A DNA stretch of 64,000 bases from JACKAQ01 sp965227145 (lineage in GTDB: Bacteria > Calditrichota > Calditrichia > RBG-13-44-9 > J075). The stretch covers positions 1,178,001 to 1,242,000 of the forward strand of contig OZ245730.1 in assembly GCA_965227145.1 (NCBI GenBank), read 5' to 3'. Under the pieces are notes generated by a model. The model saw only the letters and a program-made list of their open reading frames with translations. It did not search any database and was not told the origin of the DNA. The position numbers and the translations under genes are program-made. Below are positions 53,693 to 62,971 of this stretch, piece by piece (the first letter of the stretch is position 1; each line of letters starts with the position of its first letter).

Positions 53693-53723
53693 CGGGGCGG
53701 GCTTTGGTTCGCCCCGTTTTATT
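53693..53723. terminator. intrinsic terminator between convergent genes
   Basis: CGGGGCG (53693-53699) pairs with CGCCCCG (53710-53716) and continues into TTTTATTT. It ends the plus-strand Ig-repeat gene and overlaps the stop of lptG on the other strand; the AAAAT upstream gives some terminator character in that direction as well. Confidence 0.85.
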
Positions 53724-54801
53724 TGCGGGCGCGAATCATCAAAAACAATCCACCGATAAAAAATACCATGTTACCAATCCACGCACCCAGCCACGGTTCC
53801 AGCGTTCCGTTGTGCCCGAGCACCTGCCCGCTGCGCATAAACAGGAAGTAAACAAAGCTGATCAGCAGCGCCAGCGCAAATCCCAACGCCGGACCGCTGC
53901 GGCGTTTCCGCGATGCGAGCGGTGCGCCAAACAACACAATAATGAAATTTGCGAGCGGATAGGAAATTTTCATGTATAAATCCACGATCCATTTCCGGGC
54001 ATCCGCACCGATCGATTCCATTTTTTCGATAAAACTTTTCAACTCCGAAAAATTCATTTCTTCCGGTTTTAATTGCAAATCGATGAGGTCTTCCGGCAAA
54101 ATCCGGGTGTCCATATAGCGGGCGCTGTCCAGCCGGGTTACGCTTTCGCTGCTGTCGCGGAACACGCGTTTGGTAATCTCGTGCAGTTCCCAAATATTCA
54201 GCGAATCTTGCCAGAGCATGTATTTGACATCCCAGCGTTCCAAAATATTGGTGCCTTCTTTCCAGACGATGTTCACGTTGTTGGCGCGTTGTTTCCCGAC
54301 ATCGTAATAGAGAATGTTCACCTGCCGGTCGTCGTAATCCTGAACGGCAATCTGGCGCTCAGTGCCGCGTTTTTCGCGCGATTCGTTGCGGATATCGTAT
54401 CGGTAAATATCCAGCCGGAGGCGATTGGTTTCCGGCACCACCGTTTCACCGGCAAAACCGGAGATGCAACTGATGATCAGCGCCAAAATTAAGATGGGTA
54501 GCACAATGCGATATAAACTGATTCCGGCAGTTAGCGTCGCAACCAGTTCGTTATATTGCGCCATCGTGCCCAGCGAAAACAGGCTGCTGAGCAGCATATT
54601 TACCGGCAGCGTTAACTGGATGATGTAGGGGATGTAATACACGTAATACAACGCAACATCGACAAAACTGGCGTTGCCGCCCAAGAATTTATCGAGATGT
54701 TCGACAAAATCCACCACAATAAAAATGGCGATAAATGCCATCGTTGTGTAAAAAAGGATCGCCAAAAATTTGGTGATAATGTATCGGTCGAGAATTTTCA
54801 T
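53719..54801 (-). CDS. lptG: LPS export permease LptG
   Basis: 360 residues, six membrane helices in the YjgP/YjgQ pattern: three at the N-terminus, a periplasmic jellyroll region (about 130-270), three at the C-terminus. It starts MKILDRYIITKFLAILFYT, typical of the family, and has SYPLANFIIVLFGAPLASRKRRSG. With LptF and the ATPase LptB it extracts LPS from the inner membrane and passes it to LptC/LptA. It follows the lptF gene (44 bases) on the minus strand. lptB and lptC are not in the window. Assignment of F versus G rests on order and length. Confidence 0.9.
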   Translation of the reverse strand: MKILDRYIITKFLAILFYTTMAFIAIFIVVDFVEHLDKFLGGNASFVDVALYYVYYIPYIIQLTLPVNMLLSSLFSLGTMAQYNELVATLTAGISLYRIVLPILILALIISCISGFAGETVVPETNRLRLDIYRYDIRNESREKRGTERQIAVQDYDDRQVNILYYDVGKQRANNVNIVWKEGTNILERWDVKYMLWQDSLNIWELHEITKRVFRDSSESVTRLDSARYMDTRILPEDLIDLQLKPEEMNFSELKSFIEKMESIGADARKWIVDLYMKISYPLANFIIVLFGAPLASRKRRSGPALGFALALLISFVYFLFMRSGQVLGHNGTLEPWLGAWIGNMVFFIGGLFLMIRARK

Positions 54802-54845
54802 AAGTGTTTTATTAACAATAATTTTTGCAACAAAAATAGCGCGGT

Positions 54846-56276
54846 TTATTCGTTTGATTTAAAGAAAAACTGCAAAAATTTGGGTAATTTTTCCCATTGG
54901 ATAAAGGTAGTTTCGCGAACCGTTCGGATGGTCAGATACAGCCCGAATGCCCCGACAACGATGTTCGGGAACCACATCGCCAGCGCCGGATGTGCCATTT
55001 GCCGGTCAGCAAGTTCTTCGCCGCCAATCAGGCAGGCCCAATAAATCAGGAAAAATCCGACGCTGAACGTAACGCCGACGCCCAGCGAACCTTTGCGGGC
55101 GCGAATGCCCAGCGGCGCACCGATAAGCACAAACACGATGCAGGCAAACGGGATTGAAAATTTTTTGTAAATTTCAACCTGATATTTGTAAATCTGGCGA
55201 TTGTAGTGGTCGAGGTTGCTCTGCTGGTTTTTCATGCGTTGGGTGATGGCCTGAATTTGGCGCATGGCGCGCGCACCGGAACGGCGAAACGTCATTTCCG
55301 GCACTTCCGGCACGGTTGATTTACCGGTGAGCCAGTTGGCAACACTGTCCGGTTGCGGCACCAGTTTGGCAATTTCCCTATCCAGCGAAGAATCGGTATC
55401 GGCAATTTTATTGCGATAGCTGAGCACTTCGGCATCCATCATCGCGATGGTCATTTCCCGGTCACCGCGACTGCCGGATTCCGCCCGTTTGAACACCTGT
55501 TCGGAGGCTTCCACATTGAAAACATTTTTGTTGAAACGGAGCCGCCGGTATTCCGTATAATCTTTAGCATCAACTTCGTGAATTTCGCCGTCGAACAGAT
55601 TGAAAATCAGCTGTTCGCGCTGCACATCGAAAACCAGATAGCCATAATCCGCGACCACCGTTCGCTGCATTTGGGGGTTGCTGTAATCAAAAATAGTGAT
55701 ATGTTTCAACCTGTCCGCACCCGGCGGAAAATAATCCGGGCGGACAATATCAACATTCTGGGATTCAAAATTCGCCATCGGGCGGTCAATTTCTTCAACT
55801 AAAATATTGATATTTTTGATTTTAAGATAGATGCCTTCTTCGAGTTCGAAGGTCGGTTTTTTTTGGGAAATACTTCGCGCGAGAATGCGGGCACGGTGGT
55901 TAAATTCCGGCAACACGCGATCGTTATACCAAATCATCATCAGCGTTAATATGGTTGCCCAAACCAGCGATGGCGTAATTATGCGATACAAATTGATGCC
56001 GGAAGATTTGAGTACAGTAATTTCGTTATCTGCGGAAAAACGCCCGAACGCCATCAGCGCAGCGATCAAAACGGACATCGGCACCGCCAGCGCCATCATC
56101 CATGCGAGGTTGAGATAAACAAATTCAAAAATAGTGGAAACCGGCAACCCTTTGCCAAACAATCGCCCGATGTGCTGGACAATAAATTTAGTAACGAACA
56201 CAAACATGATTACCGCCAGCGCAAAAAAGAACGGGCCGAGGTGCTCTCTGATAATGTATCGTTGTAATATTTTCAT
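54846..56276 (-). CDS. lptF: LPS export permease LptF
   Basis: 476 residues, longer than the usual 360-400 because of an enlarged periplasmic domain with a predicted coiled segment (residues about 235-380, including MRQIQAITQRMKNQQSNLDHYNRQIYKYQ). The N-terminus MKILQRYIIREHLGPFFFALA and the C-terminal SIPFACIVFVLIGAPLGIRARKGSLGVG mark the YjgP/YjgQ family. It is the first gene of the lptF-lptG pair and forms the channel for LPS extraction together with LptG. It is divergent from the sensor kinase gene. Confidence 0.9.
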   Translation of the reverse strand: MKILQRYIIREHLGPFFFALAVIMFVFVTKFIVQHIGRLFGKGLPVSTIFEFVYLNLAWMMALAVPMSVLIAALMAFGRFSADNEITVLKSSGINLYRIITPSLVWATILTLMMIWYNDRVLPEFNHRARILARSISQKKPTFELEEGIYLKIKNINILVEEIDRPMANFESQNVDIVRPDYFPPGADRLKHITIFDYSNPQMQRTVVADYGYLVFDVQREQLIFNLFDGEIHEVDAKDYTEYRRLRFNKNVFNVEASEQVFKRAESGSRGDREMTIAMMDAEVLSYRNKIADTDSSLDREIAKLVPQPDSVANWLTGKSTVPEVPEMTFRRSGARAMRQIQAITQRMKNQQSNLDHYNRQIYKYQVEIYKKFSIPFACIVFVLIGAPLGIRARKGSLGVGVTFSVGFFLIYWACLIGGEELADRQMAHPALAMWFPNIVVGAFGLYLTIRTVRETTFIQWEKLPKFLQFFFKSNE

Positions 56277-56677
56277 TCAGTTCACTTTTATCGCGATTCG
56301 CTGCCGCTAATTTTCAGAAAAAACAAATTTATACCTGATGAACAGATTACCCAAATGAAAACACTAATTTTTTTTGAACCTAACACTTTAACAAATTGCG
56401 CCCGGCAAATTTCATGACTACATTGAACCATAACGGATTTGGATTCCGGCAGATATTAGCGACCCGATTCAGAATTAATCCGCATCCTCACATTCTTCGC
56501 TTCCAATTGCCAGTTAGTATGGTTTTTTAACAAAAAAAGAAATGTTTTTTTGATAAAAACTAAAGTTTTTTTTCAAAAATACGATCAGTTAATTATTCCA
56601 GATCTTCGTCATTAAGCCGTTAATTTTACTCTAATTTAGACACATTAATATTTTCGCATTTAGCCACAGGTTTTGCC
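56277..56677. other. 401-bp divergent intergenic region
   Basis: AT-rich, between lptF (minus) and the sensor kinase (plus). It must hold both promoters, but no single match stands out. No RNA gene or open frame worth listing was seen. Confidence 0.5.
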
Positions 56678-58876
56678 ATGTTTCCCGAGTTACAAAACAC
56701 ACTCAATTTGCTCGATCGTTTTATTGGCGATTACCCTGTTTTTATGTATCTGACCGATGCAGGCGATAATATTGTGTGGCTTAACCGGTATTTTTCCAAA
56801 GAGTTACCGGCGATTAAAACGGGGCAACCCTCCCAATGTTTAAATATTTTGGAGCCCTGTGAGGCAGTTTGCGAAGGTTGTGAAAAAACCGACCCGGTAA
56901 ATTCGCCGGGCGCGTTTTCCCGAACAATTTACAGCAGCAACAAAACCGCAACGCCGGGAACCAGCTATCTGGAATTTTTCAGCTTTCCGGTTTACAACCG
57001 CGAAAAGCAAAATCTCGGCACGCTTCGGGTCGGGTTCGATGTCACCCAAAATGAGGAAATAAAAGAGCAGCTCCGGGCGAAGGAAAAACGCTATCGTGCG
57101 ATTGTCGAAGGCACGTCCGATGCCATCATTTTTATCGATCACGAAAACCTGATTCGCGAATGGAATGCCGGCGCAGAAGAAATTTTCGGATATTCGACGG
57201 ATGAAATTATCGGGCAATCCATCGAAAAAATTATGCCGCCAGAACTGATTGAAATGGGTGAGTTGACCTATCTCAACAGCGAAGTCCGGCGGCGCGGCGT
57301 GCTCAAAAAATACGAAACACAGCGGCGCTGCAAAGATGGAAAATTGGTATATGTGGATATTTCCCGGAACGAAGTTTACGACGAAAATGGCGATTCGATC
57401 GGCGTTTCGGAAATTCTGAAAGACATTCACGCCCGCAAAGACCTCGAATTCGAACTGCTGCGCACCATTCTGGAATTGTCCAAACTTAACGAATTGAACG
57501 AAATTTTATACCGCATCCACGATGAGCTGGATATCATGCGCATCACGCTCATCGCGATTACCGCGGGGCAGGGATTGCGCTTTAACCGTGCATTTATTTT
57601 ACTCGCCGATCAGGAAAATAAAGTGCTCAAAGGGCATCTCGCCATCGGCCCATCGGATGAAGATGAAGCCAACCGCATTTGGACGGAGCTGAATCACGAA
57701 CACCATTATTTGCGCGATATTGTCCAGATTTACAAAATTGACCTCAATGGCGCCGATAAAAAAGTGAACGAAATTGTCGGGCAAATTTCTGTGCCGATGG
57801 ATAGCACTCCGCATATTTTGGTGGAAGCGATGGAAAAACGCCGGGTGATTCGCGTAAAAGAAGGCAAGGCGATGGGCATCACCGAAACGTTGTCGATGGT
57901 GATCGACGACCGGAGCCTGCTCGAATTGCTCAACAGCCGCGATTTTGTCATCGTCCCGATATTCACCAAAAAAGAGCAACTCGGCGTTATTATTGCAGAT
58001 AACTGCATTAATAATCGCGAAATCAGCGGTGAGGATGTGGAAGGCTTGCGCCTGTTCGCCAGCCTGGCTGGCTCTGCGCTGGAAAACGCGCGGTTATATT
58101 CGGCGTTGGCAGAACGTATCAACGAGTTGCAATCTGCTTACAAACAGTTGGAAGAATCACAGGAGCAATTGCTGCGCGCTGAACGGCTGGCTGCGATTGG
58201 CGAAATGTCTGCCAAAGTAGCGCATGAAATTCGCAATCCGCTGGTTTCCATCGGCGGTTTCGCCCGGATTATCGAGCGCAAAATTTTGGATGACCCGAAA
58301 TTGAAGCAATACGCCGGCATCATTCGCGAGCAGGTGGAAAATCTGGAAAATATTTTGAACAATTTGCTCGGCACCGCCAACCCGCGTCCGCCGGAAAAAC
58401 GTCCGGTGGATGTCAAACAGCTGCTGGAGCAGATCGGGCACACGATGTCGCATGTGATTGAGCAAAAAAATATTGCCCTGAATTTTGCGTGGTCACCGGA
58501 TGAGCAGCACACCATTTTGGGTGACCCGAAAATGCTGTATCAGGCATTGCTGAATCTGATCAAAAATGCAGTAGATGCGTTGGAAACCCGCGAAAATGAG
58601 GCGGAAATTTCGCTGCAATCACACATCGAAAATGGGCAGGTTGTCATTTCCATCGCCGATAACGGCCCGGGAATTCCACCGGAACAGTTGAATAAAATAT
58701 TCGAAAAATTTTTTACGACAAAATCTCAGGGAACGGGGTTGGGACTATCGGTAGTTCAGGAAATTGTAAATTCGCATCGCGGAACGATTTCTGTCGAAAG
58801 CGATCCGCAATCGGGCACAGTTTTCCGGCTGCTTTTCCCGCTAAACCCTGAGTTAAGTAACGTTCTTACACCATAA
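56678..58876 (+). CDS. PAS-PAS-GAF sensor histidine kinase
   Basis: 732 residues without membrane helices, so cytoplasmic. Residues about 10-125: PAS-like domain with four cysteines (C54, C61, C65, C68 in QCLNILEPCEAVCEGCEK). About 130-260: PAS (YRAIVEGTSDAIIF, WNAGAEEIFGYS). About 275-480: GAF-like domain. About 500-570: dimerisation and phosphoacceptor domain with His516 in AKVAHEIRNPL. About 620-725: ATPase with NLIKNAVDALE, DNGPGIP and GTGLGLSVV. It should autophosphorylate and pass the phosphate to the receiver protein encoded 19 bases downstream. The signal is unknown; the Cys cluster hints at metal, redox or structural use. Confidence 0.92.
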   Translation: MFPELQNTLNLLDRFIGDYPVFMYLTDAGDNIVWLNRYFSKELPAIKTGQPSQCLNILEPCEAVCEGCEKTDPVNSPGAFSRTIYSSNKTATPGTSYLEFFSFPVYNREKQNLGTLRVGFDVTQNEEIKEQLRAKEKRYRAIVEGTSDAIIFIDHENLIREWNAGAEEIFGYSTDEIIGQSIEKIMPPELIEMGELTYLNSEVRRRGVLKKYETQRRCKDGKLVYVDISRNEVYDENGDSIGVSEILKDIHARKDLEFELLRTILELSKLNELNEILYRIHDELDIMRITLIAITAGQGLRFNRAFILLADQENKVLKGHLAIGPSDEDEANRIWTELNHEHHYLRDIVQIYKIDLNGADKKVNEIVGQISVPMDSTPHILVEAMEKRRVIRVKEGKAMGITETLSMVIDDRSLLELLNSRDFVIVPIFTKKEQLGVIIADNCINNREISGEDVEGLRLFASLAGSALENARLYSALAERINELQSAYKQLEESQEQLLRAERLAAIGEMSAKVAHEIRNPLVSIGGFARIIERKILDDPKLKQYAGIIREQVENLENILNNLLGTANPRPPEKRPVDVKQLLEQIGHTMSHVIEQKNIALNFAWSPDEQHTILGDPKMLYQALLNLIKNAVDALETRENEAEISLQSHIENGQVVISIADNGPGIPPEQLNKIFEKFFTTKSQGTGLGLSVVQEIVNSHRGTISVESDPQSGTVFRLLFPLNPELSNVLTP

Positions 58877-58895
58877 TTTCACAGGAGGAATCGAC

Positions 58896-59264
58896 ATGTC
58901 AAAAGTCTTGATTGTCGAAGATGAAGTCGCTCAACGGATGCTGTATGAAGCAGAAATTTCCGAAATGGGCTTCCAAGTCATTTTAGCCAAAGATGGCGTA
59001 GAAGCGGTTGAAAAACTGCGCGAACATCAACCGGATGCCATCATTTTGGATCTGATGATGCCAAACATGCACGGGCTGGATGCCATGCGCAAATTGTTAA
59101 GCATCAACCCAAATATTCCGGTGATAATCCACACGGCATATTCGCATTATAAAGATAACTTTATGAGTTGGGCAGCTGAAGAATATGTTGTGAAATCTTC
59201 TGATCTCACCGAGTTGAAAGGTGCGCTAAGGCGTGTTTTAACAACAGGTTATGTCGTTCGTTAA
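58896..59264 (+). CDS. single-domain response regulator
   Basis: 122 residues, a receiver domain only. The phosphoacceptor Asp52 is in DAIILDLMMPNMHG; the acidic pair E8/D9 and the Thr (IIHTAYS) and Lys (EYVVKSSDL) switch residues are present. No output domain, so it acts by protein contact, as CheY-like proteins do, or as a relay step. Ribosome site AGGAGG. It is 19 bases after the kinase gene and is its probable partner. Confidence 0.93.
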   Translation: MSKVLIVEDEVAQRMLYEAEISEMGFQVILAKDGVEAVEKLREHQPDAIILDLMMPNMHGLDAMRKLLSINPNIPVIIHTAYSHYKDNFMSWAAEEYVVKSSDLTELKGALRRVLTTGYVVR

Positions 59265-59284
59265 TTCCGCTGTTTTTTATTCTG

Positions 59285-59313
59285 TTGATTTTGATATAAA
59301 CGCGACATATATT
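59285..59313 (+). promoter_or_regulatory. promoter of the B12 uptake operon
   Basis: TTGATT (59285-59290) and TATATT (59308-59313), 17 bases apart, lie directly upstream of the riboswitch. Transcription would start near 59320. The -10 box equals that of the microORF promoter. Confidence 0.6.
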
Positions 59314-59372
59314 AATTTTTTGCAGGATATCTTTGAAATAACATCTGTGTTCAATTATTGACGCAGATGAAA

Positions 59373-59530
59373 ACTTGCACCAGTGAACGGGAAGCGCGGT
59401 TAAAATCCGCCACTGCCCCGCAACTGTGAAGGTGTACGAAAGCTCAAAAGAGCCACTGTTCCGGCTAAACCGGAATGGGAAGGCGAGCGAGTAGGTTGAA
59501 GCCGAAGTCAGGAGACCGGCTGGCGCAAGT
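59373..59530 (+). promoter_or_regulatory. cobalamin riboswitch
   Basis: Closing stem P1 is ACTTGC (59373-59378) with GCAAGT (59525-59530). The conserved parts of the family follow in order: GGGAAGCGCGGTTAAAATCC, then GCCACTGCCCCGCAACTGTG (B12 box region), a hairpin TTCCGGCTAAACCGGAA, GGGAAGGCGAGCGAG and AAGTCAGGAGACCGGC. It should bind a cobalamin and lower expression of the following operon. The gene order downstream (BtuB-like, BtuF, BtuD) agrees. A separate hairpin, CATCTGTGT with ACGCAGATG, precedes it at about 59342-59369. Confidence 0.95.
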
Positions 59531-59555
59531 GACCCAAATAAATCTTCGAGGGGAG

Positions 59556-59643
59556 ATTGGGGTTTCTATAACACGGAATTTATAGAGTTGAGTGAATAAA
59601 ACCCCAATGTTGCTTCGGTACAACCGGACAGTGGGGTTTTTTT
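59556..59643 (+). terminator. riboswitch expression platform with terminator/antiterminator
   Basis: AAAACCCCA (59598-59606) pairs with TGGGGTTTT (59632-59640), followed by TTT, forming an intrinsic terminator that ends one base before the ATG at 59644. The segment ATTGGGGTTT (59556-59565) is complementary to AAACCCCAAT (59599-59608), so an antiterminator can form instead. The 3' arm also holds GTGGGG, the only possible ribosome site of the next gene. Confidence 0.85.
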
Positions 59644-61608
59644 ATGTACCGCACTTTTTTGAAAATTACAGAACGGATTTTCCAACAACTCCGGTTTTTC
59701 GCCATTGTTGGGCTGTTCGGTTGCTCCGTTTCTGTGTTGGCACAACCTGCTGTTGATTCGCTGCATCTGTTCAAATCGGACACAGTGAAAATTATCGGCA
59801 GTGCGCCGATGCTCTCCGAAATGGATTTGCCAACTGATATATCACGCATCCGCCTCACAAAAACACCCCAAAATGCCGGACTGTCCGAAGTTCTGTCTCG
59901 CCAAAACGGATTATTTTTGAAAAGCTATGGTGGCAATGAAGCCACCCAAACCATCAGTATGCGCGGGCTTGGCGCAGAGCACACCCTCATTTTATTGGAT
60001 GGCGTGCCGCTCGGCAACGCTCAGTTGGGCGTGTTGAGTTTGGGCAATTATAATTTGACCGGATTTTCCGAAATCGATATTTATCGCGGTGGGAATTCCA
60101 GTCTGTTCGGGAGCGGTGCGGTTGGCGGTGTGGTGAATATCCGTATGACGCCGCCGCAGGATTTGCAATATCAACTGACCACCGGCGTTGCTGCGTACGG
60201 GCAAAAATCTGTTTCGGCGAGCCTCGGTTTGCCAGCCGGTAAACTGCAACATTCCTTTGGATATCTAAAAAGTGACAGCGACAACCAATACGCATTCCTG
60301 TTGGATTCCCAAAATTTCAACCGGCGCAACAGCGATTTTTCGAAAACCCAACTGGATTACGCCGGATGGCTGCCGTTGGGCAACAACCAAACGGTGAGCT
60401 GGCAGGCACTCCACATCCGCAATGATCACGGCGCACCGAATGCCATTACCGCCGGAGAAGGATTTCAGGGGCGCGCCCGATTTGACGATGAGCAATTGCT
60501 GCTGCGATTAAAATGGGATGCCAGATTTTCGGGAAATAGCCGGATCAGTGCGCAGTTGTATCGCCGGAAAGATTGGCAGCAATTCAACGATCCGGATCTG
60601 GTGATCAACGGTGATCCGCTGAACAGTCGCCACGTGAACGAAGAATGGGGCGGAACCCTACAATTTCGCCGGAAAATTTCGCCGTCATGGCAGGCATTTT
60701 TGGGATTGGAAGCAAGCACCGCAACTGCGACGAGCAGCGATCTCGATGAATCGCCGGAGCGCCAACGGGCAGCCGGATTTGCGCTGATCGAATGGCTGAA
60801 ACCGTTCAACTCGCGCTGGATGTTGTCTGCGCAGGGCGCTGTTCGCAGCGAATACTTTTCAGATTTCGGTTCGGTGGCGTTACCAAAAATCGGCGCGAAA
60901 CTGCATTACCGGAATTGGCACGGTTTTGCTTCCGTCGGGAAAAATTTTCGCGCGCCAACCTTTAACGATTTGTATTGGCAACCCGGCGGCAACCCGGATT
61001 TGCAGCCGGAATCCTCCGTTTCCACAGAAATTGGCATTGCTGGCGATTGGCGCTGGCACGGAAAATGGCAGCCAAAAGTGAATTATTATCACACCACTTT
61101 AGACCAAATGATTCGCTGGGTTTCCGGTGCGAACAACATTTGGCAGCCGCAAAATTTGGACAACGTGCGTTCCCGTGGCATCGAAACCAGCCTGAATTTC
61201 ACGACGCCTGCAAAGTGGCTAAATGCAAGTTTTCATTACAAATACGGGCTTTCCGAACTGACCGGAACCGCAACTGCAAACAGCCAATTGGTTGGCAACC
61301 GCTTGCCGTATTTACCATCCACCGAAATCAGCGGAATGCTTCAACTGCAGTTCGCAAATCTGCAATTGGGCAGTGACTGGCAGTTTGCCAGTTTTCGATT
61401 CACAACGCTGTCCAATTTGCCCGCGCAAGTACTGCCATCGTATCAACTGCTGAATGTGTTCGCGAGCTACCACATGCCTCTTGGCGCATACAAATTTACA
61501 CTTTTCGGGAAGCTGGACAATCTGTTGCGCGAGGAATTTCAGTTAATCAAAGGATATCCCATTCCACTGCAGCAATGGAAAATCGGAATGAAAATCGCAT
61601 ATAATTAA
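59644..61608 (+). CDS. btuB: TonB-dependent outer-membrane receptor, BtuB-like
   Basis: 654 residues with a signal peptide ending at VLAQ. The plug domain (about 55-165) has AGLSEVLSRQNGLFLKSYGG, ISMRGLGAEHTLILLDGVPL and SSLFGSGAVGGVVNIRM; a 22-strand type barrel follows with SVGKNFRAPTFNDLYWQPGGNPDLQPE, a standard signature of these receptors. It should import cobalamin across the outer membrane with TonB energy. The specificity is inferred from the riboswitch and the BtuF/BtuD genes downstream. The start codon touches the U-tract of the riboswitch terminator. Confidence 0.9.
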   Translation: MYRTFLKITERIFQQLRFFAIVGLFGCSVSVLAQPAVDSLHLFKSDTVKIIGSAPMLSEMDLPTDISRIRLTKTPQNAGLSEVLSRQNGLFLKSYGGNEATQTISMRGLGAEHTLILLDGVPLGNAQLGVLSLGNYNLTGFSEIDIYRGGNSSLFGSGAVGGVVNIRMTPPQDLQYQLTTGVAAYGQKSVSASLGLPAGKLQHSFGYLKSDSDNQYAFLLDSQNFNRRNSDFSKTQLDYAGWLPLGNNQTVSWQALHIRNDHGAPNAITAGEGFQGRARFDDEQLLLRLKWDARFSGNSRISAQLYRRKDWQQFNDPDLVINGDPLNSRHVNEEWGGTLQFRRKISPSWQAFLGLEASTATATSSDLDESPERQRAAGFALIEWLKPFNSRWMLSAQGAVRSEYFSDFGSVALPKIGAKLHYRNWHGFASVGKNFRAPTFNDLYWQPGGNPDLQPESSVSTEIGIAGDWRWHGKWQPKVNYYHTTLDQMIRWVSGANNIWQPQNLDNVRSRGIETSLNFTTPAKWLNASFHYKYGLSELTGTATANSQLVGNRLPYLPSTEISGMLQLQFANLQLGSDWQFASFRFTTLSNLPAQVLPSYQLLNVFASYHMPLGAYKFTLFGKLDNLLREEFQLIKGYPIPLQQWKIGMKIAYN

Positions 61609-61648
61609 ACTGTTCAAATTCAATATTTATAATAGATTAGAGGATAAA

Positions 61649-62734
61649 TTGATTCTGTTTAAATTCAACCGGATAAAACATTTTGTGATCGCGTTGACCG
61701 GGCTATTACTGATTATTTCATGCGAACGCGACACCACAGCAACCGGACCCGGACAAACCGTGTTGCCGTCGCTTTCCGGCGCGTTCATTATTAATGAAGG
61801 AAATTTTCTGCAGGGAAATGCGTCGATCGATTTTTACAATGCGGATTCCGGCAAAATTTTCCACAGTTTATTTAACGCCGCAAACGGCGCTGCGCCCGGC
61901 GATGTGGCATACAGCATGGTCATCGACGACACGTTGGGATATATCGTGGTCAACAATTCCCATAAAATTGAGGTGATCAGCATTTTGAACGCTGAGCGGA
62001 TCGCAACTATCCGGCTGCCAAACGGCGCCAGCCCGCGTAATCTGGTGTTGGACGGCAACGGCAACGGATATGTAAGCGCGCTCTATAAAAATCTGATATA
62101 TCAGCTGAATATAAATAGCCACGCCGTGCAGGACAGCATTCCGGTTGGCGCAAATCCGGAAGAAATTGCGCTCCACAATGGGAAATTATTTGTGGCAAAT
62201 TCCGGCTTCGGCAGCGGAAACACAATTTCTGTGATCGATCTTTCGACAAAAATGGTGACAGCAACCATCACGGTGGGCGATGGCCCGCAGTGGATTCGCG
62301 AAAGCGGCGGCATGCTGCATGTGCTGTGCATCGGCGCATACGGCGATTTTTCCGACCCGAACGACGACACACCCGGCGGCATTTGGCTGATCGATCCCGC
62401 GACCAACAGCGCGGTTGATTCGCTGGTGCTGGCAGCCGGGATTCACCCGTCGGATCTGGCGATTTCGGCATCCGGGAAAGGCTATTTTTCCAACGGCAGC
62501 GGCATCGTCGAATACAATCCGGCAACCCTGCAAATTGTGAACGCCGGTTTGATCAGCGGATTTTTTTATCATGTGAGCGTCAATCCGGCAAATGGCCGGC
62601 TGTTTGTGCTGGACGCCAAAGATTTTATTTCGCCCGGCGAACTGATTATTTTCGATGAAAACGGCGCAGAACTGGAACGCCACAGCACCGGAGTTATCCC
62701 CGGCGATGTTCAATTTGTTGATTTAACCAATTGA
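61649..62734 (+). CDS. YncE-like beta-propeller lipoprotein in the B12 operon
   Basis: 361 residues from a TTG start with GAGG upstream. A lipoprotein signal ends in LLIISC (Cys about 25). The rest is a repeated beta-propeller with YVVNNSHKIEVISILNAERIATIRLPNGASPRNLVLD, KLFVANSGFGSGNTISVIDLSTKMVTATITVGDGPQWI and so on, as in DUF5074/YncE proteins often encoded with B12 or metal receptors in the FCB group. It could be a surface accessory that binds the substrate for the receptor. Exact ligand unknown. Confidence 0.85.
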   Translation: MILFKFNRIKHFVIALTGLLLIISCERDTTATGPGQTVLPSLSGAFIINEGNFLQGNASIDFYNADSGKIFHSLFNAANGAAPGDVAYSMVIDDTLGYIVVNNSHKIEVISILNAERIATIRLPNGASPRNLVLDGNGNGYVSALYKNLIYQLNINSHAVQDSIPVGANPEEIALHNGKLFVANSGFGSGNTISVIDLSTKMVTATITVGDGPQWIRESGGMLHVLCIGAYGDFSDPNDDTPGGIWLIDPATNSAVDSLVLAAGIHPSDLAISASGKGYFSNGSGIVEYNPATLQIVNAGLISGFFYHVSVNPANGRLFVLDAKDFISPGELIIFDENGAELERHSTGVIPGDVQFVDLTN

Positions 62735-62752
62735 TAAAAGGGAGTTTAGCGA

Positions 62753-62968
62753 ATGAAAAACGGAAGTTTGAAAAACGCACCGCAACAGCCGGTTTCGCCA
62801 TGCATTCGGGTGTGCAAAATTGATGCGCAAAACGGGCTGTGCACCGGCTGCCTCCGCACGCTGGACGAAATCGCCGCATGGTCGCGGCTGGACGATACCG
62901 CAAAATCCCGTATTTACAGCGATCTGGAACTTCGCAAACAGCGCCGGAATTTTTCGAAAGGCGCATAA
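62753..62968 (+). CDS. DUF1289 family protein
   Basis: 71 residues with a good ribosome site (AAGGGAG). The family motif is complete: SPCIRVCKIDAQNGLCTGCLRTLDEIAAWSRLDD, with four cysteines (PCxxxC ... CxxC) that could bind a metal. The function of DUF1289 is unknown; it is often a small cytoplasmic protein. Here it lies between the propeller lipoprotein and btuF, so it shares the B12-controlled transcript. Confidence 0.92.
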   Translation: MKNGSLKNAPQQPVSPCIRVCKIDAQNGLCTGCLRTLDEIAAWSRLDDTAKSRIYSDLELRKQRRNFSKGA

Positions 62969-62971
62969 AAA

